Assembly: GCA_018262385.1 (NCBI GenBank)
Contig: JAGSPQ010000376.1
Coordinates: 1 to 5,026, forward strand
DNA from: Myxococcaceae bacterium
GTDB taxonomy: Bacteria; Myxococcota; Myxococcia; Myxococcales; Myxococcaceae
Direction: 5' to 3'
Length of the DNA: 5,026 bases
The notes beneath the pieces are model-generated. The model saw nothing but the letters and a program-made list of their open reading frames with translations. It did no database searches and was not told where the DNA came from. Positions 1 through 5,026 of this stretch are shown here, one piece after another. Position 1 is the stretch's first letter; every line of letters starts with the position of its first letter. A program made the position numbers and the translations under genes.

Positions 1-114
1 GGAACAGGACGCGCCGGGACAGCCGAACGTACAGCTCTCCCAGGGATCCGACTTGTCGATGATGCAGCCAGCGAGGAGCAGCGGGGTCAGCAACAGAGCG
101 AGGCGCGGGTTCAT
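1..114 (-). CDS. Putative lipoprotein, N-terminal fragment (cut by left edge)
   Basis: Reading the minus strand from the ATG at 114 gives 38 codons with no stop before the window edge. The product begins with a short signal peptide: Arg4, a hydrophobic run at residues 5-15, and a lipobox Leu14-Ala15-Gly16-Cys17. Signal peptidase II would cleave before Cys17, which would be lipidated. The residue after Cys17 is Ile rather than Asp, so by the E. coli rule an outer-membrane location is favoured. The visible mature part (residues 17-38) has three further cysteines (28, 32, 37), hinting at a disulfide-rich small domain. No good Shine-Dalgarno sequence lies just upstream of the ATG. The gene is divergent from the sigma factor gene, so the two may share a regulatory region. 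The function is not recognisable from this fragment. The lipobox makes the reading frame credible despite its short length. Confidence 0.72.
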   Translation of the reverse strand, partial: MNPRLALLLTPLLLAGCIIDKSDPWESCTFGCPGASCS

Positions 115-189
115 GGGTTTGGTCGAGCGCGGGGAAGGTTTTTGTCCTCGCTCGATTGACTTCGTTGCCTCCCGTTCAAAGGTTGATCA

Positions 190-227
190 CCGGAATTGTT
201 TCGCACCCGGCGAATGATCGGTTCCGG
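190..227. repeat. Inverted repeat CCGGAA...TTCCGG upstream of sigma gene
   Basis: CCGGAA at 190-195 and TTCCGG at 222-227 are perfect 6-bp inverted arms separated by 26 bp. The centre-to-centre distance is 32 bp, about three helical turns. Each arm contains a GGAA core like the -35 element of many ECF sigma promoters: GGAATT on the plus strand (192-197) and GGAACC on the minus strand (225 to 220). The arms could be an operator or two facing promoter elements. An inverted repeat of this size can also arise by chance. Confidence 0.25.
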
Positions 228-284
228 GGGGGTCGGCAACCAACGGAAGTGTGCTCGATGAATCCCTCGAGGTTTGGTTGCACC

Positions 285-289
285 GGAGG
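285..289 (+). promoter_or_regulatory. Ribosome binding site of the sigma factor gene
   Basis: GGAGG lies 6 nt before the ATG at 296. It decides the start codon: the same frame is also open from a GTG at 251, but no comparable Shine-Dalgarno sequence precedes that GTG. Confidence 0.75.
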
Positions 290-295
290 CCCGCG

Positions 296-907
296 ATGAG
301 CGCCGGCGCGATTTCCCTGCAGCAGCTGGTTCCCACCCCCGCTCCCCCGTCGGCCCTCGAGGCCAGGCTGTTGCGCCTGGTGGAACGGATCCGTAACGAC
401 GACCCCCTCGCCTTCGAGGAGCTCTATCGGCTGACCCGGGACGACGTCGCTCGCACCCTGGGCCACCTGATGGGCCGCCGGTCGGATCTGGAGGACCTGA
501 TCCAGGAGACCTACCTGCGGCTGCTCAAGGCGGTGCCCAACTTCCGTGGCGAGTCGCAGTTCCGCACCTTTCTCTACCGGGTGTGCGCCAACGTCGCCTT
601 GATGCACCAGCGGTGGTGGCGCCGGCGCCGCGAGGATCTGGTGGACGAGCTGCCGGAGCAGCACAGCGTTGATGATCCGGAGTGCGCCGCCCAGGCCGCC
701 GAGTCCGCCCGGCTGGTGCAGCAGGCGCTCCAGGGCCTCTCGGCGAAGAAGCGGGTGGTCTTCGTCTACCACGAGCTTTGCGGCATGGGCCCGGAGGAGA
801 TCGCCCTCGCCGTCGACTGTTCCTACAACACGGTGCGCTCGCGGCTCTTTCACGCGCGGCTCGAGTTCACCCAGGCCCTGCGCGAGCTGGTGGAGGGCAA
901 GCGATGA
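296..907 (+). CDS. ECF-type (sigma-70 family) RNA polymerase sigma factor
   Basis: The 203-aa product is a two-domain alternative sigma factor that would direct core RNA polymerase to a small regulon. Region sigma-2 spans about residues 25-110. It includes the region 2.1-like Asp-Pro-Leu-Ala-Phe-Glu-Glu-Leu-Tyr (36-44), the region 2.2 core-binding segment DLEDLIQETYLRLL (64-77), and the promoter-melting region 2.3/2.4 with FRGESQFRTFLYRV (83-96) and the basic stretch WWRRRR (107-112). A short acidic linker (113-138) leads to sigma-4, about residues 139-192, with the helix-turn-helix EEIALAVDCSYNTVRSRL (167-184). There is no sigma-1.1 or sigma-3, as expected for the ECF class, and the length is normal. 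The first 24 residues are a Pro/Ala-rich extension of unknown role. The start at 296 is chosen for its ribosome binding site; an upstream GTG would add 15 residues. The stop overlaps the start of the next gene (ATGA), and that gene encodes a zinc-motif anti-sigma protein, so the two are probably co-regulated and translationally coupled. I cannot assign the ECF subgroup or the stimulus. Confidence 0.93.
   Translation: MSAGAISLQQLVPTPAPPSALEARLLRLVERIRNDDPLAFEELYRLTRDDVARTLGHLMGRRSDLEDLIQETYLRLLKAVPNFRGESQFRTFLYRVCANVALMHQRWWRRRREDLVDELPEQHSVDDPECAAQAAESARLVQQALQGLSAKKRVVFVYHELCGMGPEEIALAVDCSYNTVRSRLFHARLEFTQALRELVEGKR
892..897 (+). promoter_or_regulatory. Ribosome binding site of the anti-sigma gene, inside the sigma gene
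   Basis: GGAGGG lies within the last codons of the sigma gene, 6 nt before the ATG at 904. The site and the ATGA overlap at 904-907 support translational coupling. They also fix the anti-sigma start at 904, although the same frame is open further upstream, inside the sigma gene. Confidence 0.75.
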
Positions 908-2787
908 GAAGGCACGACGAGGCGTTGTTGTGGCAGTACGCGGCGCGCGAGCTCGACGCCGAAGAAGCGGCGCTGACCGAGCACCACCTGTCGGAGTGCG
1001 TGGAGTGCCGTGAACGGCTGCTCGACGTTCGCCAGGCGCGGCTGGTGCTGCAGGACGCGCAGACGCCCCGGCCCCGGGTCCAGTGGAGCAAGGTCGATCA
1101 GAGCATCTCGCAGCTGGTCGAGGACCGGCTGGCCAAGCAGGCGAAGGCCGCCCGCTTCGGCTGGCGGTTGCCGCTCGCGTTCGCCGCAGTCGCCGCGCTG
1201 GCGCTGGTGACGGCGTCGGGCGCGCTGAAGCTCGAGCTGCCGAAGCTCGACCGGCCGGTGGAGGTGGCGCTCGCCCCCCCGGTGGCGCCGGTGCCGGCCG
1301 GAACCGAAGTGGAGCGGGCGCTGGGCCTGAGCCGGGTGGGCGCCGAGCTGTCGCTGGCCCGCGAGGGTGAGCGGGTGGCGGCGGGCGAGGTGTTGCGGAC
1401 GGCGGTCGGAGGACGCGGGCTGCTCGCGCTCCCGGACGGAAGCCGGATGCGGCTGGCGGGCGGATCTCAGCTGGCGCTGACCCGCACCGAGGCGGACGAC
1501 GTGGCGCTGACGCTGGAGCGGGGCAGGGTGGGGGTGCAGGCCTCGCACCGGGCCCGCCGCGGGTTCGTGGTCCACACCAACGGGCTGTCGGTGCGGGTGG
1601 TGGGCACGCTGTTCACCGTCTCGCAGGTCGCCGGGATGGTGGAGGTGGCGGTGGCCGAGGGCAAGGTGCGGGTCGAGCCTCCGGAGGGCGCGGCGCTGAC
1701 CCTGATCGGCGGAGAGCGGGTGCGCTTCGAGCGGGGCGGGTGGAAGCCGGTGCGGGGCGCGGCGACGCCGGCGCAGCTGGCCGAGCTGGGCGAGCTGAGC
1801 GCGCCGCCGATGATCGAAGCGGCCGGGACGCCGCGGGTGCCTGCCGCGGGGCTGATGCCGGCCGGCGCGCTGGCCCGCCGCGACGACTCGGCTGCCCGGA
1901 ATGGTGCGGTGCAACAATCCTCCCAGGTGGTGGGCGTCGCGCTGACCCCCGCCGAGGCCCCGCCGGAGCAGACCGACGGACTGTTGCCCCGCAAGCCGGC
2001 CGTGCCCCAGGGCGCGGCGACCGTGTGGCCCAACCCGATTGGCGCCAGGGCCGAAGCGGCCGCGCCGGCGGCCGAGGTCCCCGAGTACGAGGAGAAGGCG
2101 TCGGTGTGGCCGTCGATGGGCGGGGGCCCGACCACCTACGAGCCGCGGGTGATCAAGCGCCCGGCCGCCCAGCCGGCCGCCGCGCCACCGCCGGATGTTG
2201 CAGTGCAGCAGGCGGCGGCGCCGATCGCCGGCAACTTCAGCCTCGAGATCGAAGCGGCCGGCCCTCCGACCGCGAGCACCCAGCGGAAAGCCGAGCCGGC
2301 GGACATCCGCCGCGAGATCGAAGCGGCCGGCCCGCCCGCCGGGACGACCCAGCGGCGCGCCGCCGAGCCGGCGGACTTCGGAGGCTGGCCGGCGTCGACC
2401 GGACAGGCCCCGGCCCCCGCCCAGGCGGTGGAGGAGCCGGAGGTGGTGCCGCTGACCCGGAGCGCTCCGGAGCCGAAAGCGAAGGCCTCGGCGCCCCCGA
2501 AGCTGAAGGGCGGCGAGCCGCTGCCCGAGGATCTCGAGGCGCTGTTCCTCCAGCGCGCCGAGCGTGGGCTCGAGCGGGGCATCTGCGAGCGCTACCTGAT
2601 GGGGCTGCAGGAGATCGCCGGCGACGGCACCCGCAACGAGCGCTCCCAGAAGGCCCGCATCCTCCGGGCCCGCTGCTACGACGCGCGGGTTCGGCCGGAC
2701 CTGTCGGAGATCGAGTACCGCCGCTACCTCGAGGTCTGGCCGAAGGGCCAGCACGCCGATGAGGCGCGCAAGGCGATCATCGAGTGA
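904..2787 (+). CDS. Transmembrane anti-sigma factor with zinc motif, FecR domain and TPR-like C-terminus
   Basis: The 627-aa product should hold the upstream sigma factor at the membrane and release it on an envelope signal. Residues 1-45 carry a zinc-binding anti-sigma (ZAS) signature, His28-x3-Cys32-x2-Cys35, with His4 a candidate fourth ligand. One hydrophobic segment at about 88-108 is the only membrane helix, placing the N-terminus in the cytoplasm and the rest outside it. A FecR domain covers about 140-280, with the typical motif V-x-T-x-G-x4-V-x-GT-x-F-x-V around residues 223-239. Residues 285-535 form a Pro/Ala-rich, probably disordered linker with short repeats (EIEAAGPP at 448 and 471, a related IEAAG at 304) and two VWP motifs. 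Residues 539-627 are charged and helical, resembling tetratricopeptide repeats: Leu-Phe-Leu-Gln-Arg-Ala-Glu near the start and a Tyr-Arg-Arg-Tyr-Leu-Glu-Val-Trp-Pro-Lys-Gly segment near the end. Classical FecR partners lack this linker and C-terminus. No TonB-dependent receptor is visible nearby, so the usual iron-siderophore role should not be assumed. The anti-sigma role rests on the zinc motif and operon position; the ligand is unknown. Confidence 0.88.
   Translation: MRRHDEALLWQYAARELDAEEAALTEHHLSECVECRERLLDVRQARLVLQDAQTPRPRVQWSKVDQSISQLVEDRLAKQAKAARFGWRLPLAFAAVAALALVTASGALKLELPKLDRPVEVALAPPVAPVPAGTEVERALGLSRVGAELSLAREGERVAAGEVLRTAVGGRGLLALPDGSRMRLAGGSQLALTRTEADDVALTLERGRVGVQASHRARRGFVVHTNGLSVRVVGTLFTVSQVAGMVEVAVAEGKVRVEPPEGAALTLIGGERVRFERGGWKPVRGAATPAQLAELGELSAPPMIEAAGTPRVPAAGLMPAGALARRDDSAARNGAVQQSSQVVGVALTPAEAPPEQTDGLLPRKPAVPQGAATVWPNPIGARAEAAAPAAEVPEYEEKASVWPSMGGGPTTYEPRVIKRPAAQPAAAPPPDVAVQQAAAPIAGNFSLEIEAAGPPTASTQRKAEPADIRREIEAAGPPAGTTQRRAAEPADFGGWPASTGQAPAPAQAVEEPEVVPLTRSAPEPKAKASAPPKLKGGEPLPEDLEALFLQRAERGLERGICERYLMGLQEIAGDGTRNERSQKARILRARCYDARVRPDLSEIEYRRYLEVWPKGQHADEARKAIIE
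2245..2385 (+). repeat. Tandem repeat of 23-24 codons in the anti-sigma linker
   Basis: Two adjacent units (2245-2313 and 2314-2385) encode EIEAAGPP, then a Thr/Ala/Gly-rich stretch, then TQR(K/R), then AEPAD. The second unit is one Ala codon longer. The 15-bp string GATCGAAGCGGCCGG occurs in both (from 2247 and 2316) and a third time at 1812-1826, where it encodes IEAAG. The pattern looks like in-frame duplication within a disordered linker (residues 448-494). Confidence 0.8.
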
Positions 2788-2793
2788 CGGAGT

Positions 2794-3975
2794 TCAGGAC
2801 TTCGGCGGCAGCGGCTGCCCCGGCCAGGCGATCACCTGCACCGTCGAGCGGTCGTCGAGCGCCAGCCCATCGCCTCGCGGCTCGGTGAGGTCGAGCTTCA
2901 CCACCGCGCCGCGCGGCAGCTTGAAGAACACCTTGTTGGCCTCGGTCTGGTGCTTCTCCTGCATCGCCAGCCCGACCCGCCCTTCCGGGCCACAGCCCAT
3001 GAACCGCAGCCGGCCTTTGCCTTCCAGCGGCTCGGAGACGATCCGGAACAGCCGCCCCTCGGGAGGCTCGGCCCACGCCTCGCCCTTCGGCGCCAGCGCG
3101 AGGTAGCTCATCTTCAGCGACTCCTTGTGAATCCCCGCCAGCCGGGCGATCGCCTCCACCGTCGGCGGCATTCGCCAGTCGCGCTCGGCGTGGCACCAGT
3201 CGGACTCCTTCACCAGCGCCGGGCAGTTGCCGCGGAACAGGCAGGGCGCGCGCACCGCGTAGCCGCGGGTCACCATCCGATCTCGCAGCTGCAGCAACGC
3301 CCGCGAGGTGTCGCGCAGCGCCGGCTCGAGGATCAGCAGGCTCCCGCGCGGCTTCACCTTCGCCAGCACCCCCTCGAGCAGCGCCGCCCGCTTGTCGAGC
3401 ACCGCCGGGGTCACTTCCTTTCCGTCGTGAAACAGCTCGTTGATCACGTGCCCCATCAGCACCAGGTCGAACTGGCCGTCGGGCAGCGGGCGCTCCGGGC
3501 TCCACTCGCGGGTGGCGATCGGCTCGGTCGCCTCGGTCGCCAGCGCCTTGGCCAGATCCAGCGCGGCCTTGCTGCGATCGGCCGAGGTGACGGCCGCCGC
3601 GCCCGCGTCGAGCGCGGCGAACGACATCGGGCCAGGGCCGCTGCCCAGATCGAGCACCTCGCGCGGGCGCGGCAGCTCGCCGAGCGCCTGGCGGGCCTGG
3701 GCGTAGCTGACCGGCCAGTAGAAGAGCAGGTAGGCGCCGAGCAGCGCCGGGTCGTCCATGTACTTCGCCCCGGCGAGCTGCCGATCGCGGGTCAGCCCGA
3801 GCGAGAGGGTGCGGACGCCTTGGGCGACCTGCTTCTGCTCGTGCGGGGTGAGGGTGCCGTCGTCCTCGTCCTCCTCGTAGCGTGGCCGCTTCTGGTTCTT
3901 TGCGCCGCGCGAACGCCACACCTTGACGAGGAGAGGCATCCAGCGGGCGAGGTCCTTATGGTAGTCGCTCGACAT
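2794..3975 (-). CDS. Rsm22/METTL17-family small-ribosomal-subunit protein, SAM-dependent methyltransferase-like
   Basis: The 393-aa product matches the Rsm22 family, whose eukaryotic members act in mitochondrial small-ribosomal-subunit assembly; the bacterial role is little studied. A class I methyltransferase fold is clear: SAM-binding motif I Val107-Leu-Asp-Leu-Gly-Ser-Gly-Pro-Gly115, an acidic Asp133 after the second strand, and motif-IV-like DLVLMGHVINEL (170-181), including the Asn-Glu-Leu typical of the family. A post-motif LILEPALRDTSR lies at 214-225. Four cysteines follow: Cys245, Cys251, Cys261 and Cys328, in the order C-x5-C-x9-C-x66-C with Pro after the second and His after the third. 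This resembles the [4Fe-4S] ligand set described for METTL17. The start is less certain than the frame: ATG at 3975 has no clear Shine-Dalgarno sequence, and ATG at 3939 (Met13) would give 381 aa. Residues 25-40 are charged and acidic. The gene is divergent from the ABC ATPase, 12 bp start to start, and converges on the anti-sigma gene with 6 bp between stops. Catalytic activity is not proven by sequence. Confidence 0.88.
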   Translation of the reverse strand: MSSDYHKDLARWMPLLVKVWRSRGAKNQKRPRYEEDEDDGTLTPHEQKQVAQGVRTLSLGLTRDRQLAGAKYMDDPALLGAYLLFYWPVSYAQARQALGELPRPREVLDLGSGPGPMSFAALDAGAAAVTSADRSKAALDLAKALATEATEPIATREWSPERPLPDGQFDLVLMGHVINELFHDGKEVTPAVLDKRAALLEGVLAKVKPRGSLLILEPALRDTSRALLQLRDRMVTRGYAVRAPCLFRGNCPALVKESDWCHAERDWRMPPTVEAIARLAGIHKESLKMSYLALAPKGEAWAEPPEGRLFRIVSEPLEGKGRLRFMGCGPEGRVGLAMQEKHQTEANKVFFKLPRGAVVKLDLTEPRGDGLALDDRSTVQVIAWPGQPLPPKS

Positions 3976-3983
3976 GAGGGTGG
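3976..3983 (+). promoter_or_regulatory. Ribosome binding site of the ABC ATPase gene
   Basis: GAGGGTGG lies 4 nt before the ATG at 3988 and fills most of the 12-bp gap between the two divergent start codons. It supports the chosen ATPase start, although the same frame is open far upstream across the Rsm22 gene. Confidence 0.55.
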
Positions 3984-3987
3984 GCCG

Positions 3988-4986
3988 ATGATCATCGAAG
4001 TCAAAGCGCTGAAGAAGCATTACCGCGTCCACAAGCGCGCGCCGGGGCTCGGCGCCGCGATCAAGTCGCTCTTTCACCGCGAGCACACGACGGTGAAAGC
4101 GGTCGACGGGATCTCGTTCTCGATCAACGCCGGTGAGCGGGTCGGATTCCTCGGCCCGAACGGCGCGGGCAAGACCACCACCCTGAAGGTCCTCTCGGGC
4201 CTGCTCTACCCGAGCGAGGGCGAGGTCCGGGTCGACGGCCACACCCCGCAGCGGCGCGAGGTGGCGTTCCTGAAGAAGATCATGCTGGTGATGGGCCAGA
4301 AGCAGCAGCTGCTGTGGGATCTGCCGCCGGCCGAGACGTTCGACCTGAACCGGGCGATCTACGAAGTGCCGCACGACGAGTTCAAGAAGCGGCTGGCCGA
4401 GCTGACCGAGCTGCTCGCGGTGGGCGACACCATCCACAAGCCCACCCGCCAGCTCTCGCTGGGCGAGCGGATGAAGTGCGAGCTGATGGCGGCGCTGGTG
4501 CACGGGCCGAAGGTGCTCTTCCTCGACGAGCCGACGATCGGCCTCGACGTCTCGATGCAGGTGGCGATGCGGGACTTCATCCGCCGCTACAACTCCGAGG
4601 CAGGGGCGACGCTGATCCTCACCAGCCACTACATGGACGACGTCGCCGCGCTCTGCCCGCGGGTGATCGTGATCGACAAGGGCGCGCTGAGCTTCGACGG
4701 CCAGCTCGACGATCTGCGGACCCAGGTGCGGCCGGTGAAGCGGGTCGCCTTCCGGCTGTCGGCGCCGGTGGACGACGCGGCGCTCGCGCCGATGGGGAAG
4801 GTGGTGTCGAACCAGCCGGGCGAGGCGGTGATCGAGGTGGCGGCCGACGACGTGAAGGACGTGGTCGGCCGCGCGCTGGCGAGCCTGCCGGTGAAGGACC
4901 TGACGGTCGAGAACCCGCCGCTGGAAGAGGTGATGAGCGAGCTGTTCGCGCGCAGCCGGGCGGCGCGCACCTCGGAGGCCGCCTAA
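3988..4986 (+). CDS. ABC-2 type exporter, ATP-binding subunit
   Basis: The 332-aa product is the ATPase of an ABC exporter; it would sit on the cytoplasmic face of the inner membrane bound to separate permease subunits. All nucleotide-binding motifs are present in order: Walker A GPNGAGKTT (56-64), Q-loop Gln104 within MGQKQQLLWDLP (102-113), signature LSLGE (156-160) in place of the canonical LSGGQ, Walker B VLFLDEP (176-182) with catalytic Glu181, D-loop Gly185-Leu-Asp187, and switch His214. The N-terminus has a longer loop (about residues 13-35) between the first strand and the rest of the ATP-binding core. Together with the LSLGERMK wording this fits the NatA-like/ABC-2 ATPase subgroup. 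Residues about 235-332 form a C-terminal accessory domain. The length is typical for that subgroup. The substrate cannot be read from this subunit. The gene is followed after 3 bp by a probable permease, so they form an operon. Any promoter must lie within the divergent Rsm22 gene. Confidence 0.93.
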   Translation: MIIEVKALKKHYRVHKRAPGLGAAIKSLFHREHTTVKAVDGISFSINAGERVGFLGPNGAGKTTTLKVLSGLLYPSEGEVRVDGHTPQRREVAFLKKIMLVMGQKQQLLWDLPPAETFDLNRAIYEVPHDEFKKRLAELTELLAVGDTIHKPTRQLSLGERMKCELMAALVHGPKVLFLDEPTIGLDVSMQVAMRDFIRRYNSEAGATLILTSHYMDDVAALCPRVIVIDKGALSFDGQLDDLRTQVRPVKRVAFRLSAPVDDAALAPMGKVVSNQPGEAVIEVAADDVKDVVGRALASLPVKDLTVENPPLEEVMSELFARSRAARTSEAA

Positions 4987-4989
4987 CCC

Positions 4990-5026
4990 ATGTTCCGCAC
5001 CCTGCGCGCGCTGCCGACGATCGGCC
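4990..5026 (+). CDS. Probable ABC-2 permease, N-terminal fragment (cut by right edge)
   Basis: An ATG 3 bp after the ATPase stop opens a frame of 12 complete codons to the window edge, preceded by GGAGG at 4974-4978, 11 nt upstream. The visible peptide starts Met-Phe-Arg-Thr-Leu-Arg-Ala-Leu-Pro-Thr, a basic amphipathic start like those of ABC-2 permeases (the ABC2_membrane_6 group comes to mind) encoded beside this kind of ATPase. The assignment rests mainly on operon position. No membrane segment is visible yet. Confidence 0.55.
   Translation, partial: MFRTLRALPTIG

Larger units (their letters stand above)
115..295. promoter_or_regulatory. Divergent intergenic region between lipoprotein and sigma factor genes
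   Basis: This 181-bp gap separates two genes pointing away from each other and must hold the promoters of both. It is visibly less GC-rich than the flanking genes. Weak candidates are a TTGACT at 156-161 on the plus strand with no convincing -10 hexamer 16-18 bp downstream, a TTGAAC on the minus strand (179 to 174) with an equally poor -10, and GGAA-type -35-like elements on both strands at the ends of an inverted repeat (190-227). None is strong enough to call a promoter. No open frame in this gap looks like a real gene. Confidence 0.5.

Noticed and set aside
156..184. TTGACT (156-161) as a sigma-70-type promoter for the sigma gene
   Set aside because: The hexamers 16-18 bp downstream (around 178-185, AAAGGTTG) do not resemble TATAAT, so it is mentioned only as a weak element of the intergenic region.
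251..295. GTG at 251 as the sigma factor start
   Set aside because: It has no convincing Shine-Dalgarno sequence and adds 15 residues outside the sigma-2 domain, whereas the ATG at 296 has GGAGG at ideal spacing.
176..853. Open frame of 225 codons on the minus strand opposite the sigma gene
   Set aside because: It mirrors the sigma factor coding sequence, has a composition typical of an antisense shadow, and shows no family motif.
850..2754. Open frame of 634 codons on the minus strand opposite the anti-sigma gene
   Set aside because: It is extremely rich in Arg, Gly, His and Leu with no recognisable domain, as expected for the antisense of a GC-rich gene. The plus-strand frame has clear motifs.
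2807..2819. Short GGCAG/CTGCC hairpin just inside the end of the Rsm22-family gene, considered as a terminator
   Set aside because: The stem is 5 bp with a 3-nt loop, lies in codons for the protein's C-terminus, and has no U-tract on either strand.
2950..3987. Upstream extension of the ABC ATPase frame across the Rsm22-family gene
   Set aside because: The added residues are Arg/His/Gln/Leu-rich antisense of the methyltransferase-like gene. The ATPase domain begins properly at the ATG at 3988 with a ribosome binding site.
3976..4629. Upstream extension of the Rsm22-family frame into the ABC ATPase gene
   Set aside because: The added 218 codons are antisense of the ATPase, and family similarity starts only after about position 3975.

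Overview
The window is very GC-rich, with strong third-position G/C bias that opens long spurious frames on the opposite strands. The coding style and gene content (an ECF sigma factor paired with a large FecR-domain anti-sigma protein, a lipoprotein with a Cys-rich start, a bacterial Rsm22-type protein) suggest a deltaproteobacterial or myxobacterial chromosome. This is an inference from style; no taxonomic marker is present. I see no tRNA, rRNA, CRISPR array, insertion sequence or phage gene.

Layout. (1) Positions 1-114, minus strand: the start of a lipoprotein gene that runs off the left edge. (2) Positions 115-295: a 181-bp divergent intergenic region, less GC-rich than its surroundings, with weak promoter-like elements and a 6-bp inverted repeat. 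(3) Positions 296-2787, plus strand: a two-gene, translationally coupled unit. An ECF-type sigma factor (203 aa) overlaps by ATGA with a 627-aa membrane protein that combines an N-terminal zinc-binding anti-sigma motif, one membrane helix, a FecR domain, a long Pro/Ala-rich linker with short repeats, and a C-terminal TPR-like helical segment. (4) Positions 2794-3975, minus strand: an Rsm22/METTL17-family protein (393 aa) with a SAM-binding fold and four cysteines in the spacing expected for an iron-sulfur cluster. It converges on the anti-sigma gene with 6 bp between stop codons. (5) Positions 3988-4986, plus strand: an ABC-2 exporter ATPase (332 aa). Its start lies 12 bp from the Rsm22 start, and it is followed after 3 bp by the first 12 codons of what is probably its permease, cut by the right edge.

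How the genes work together. The sigma and anti-sigma genes should form a signalling pair: the cytoplasmic zinc motif holds the sigma factor, and the extracytoplasmic FecR and helical parts sense an envelope condition. The divergent lipoprotein is a possible target or partner. The Rsm22 protein probably acts on small ribosomal subunit assembly and has no obvious functional link to either neighbour. The ABC ATPase and following permease begin an export operon of unknown substrate. The most unusual items are the domain composition of the anti-sigma protein, the Fe-S cysteine set in the Rsm22 protein, and the very tight spacing at both ends of the Rsm22 gene.
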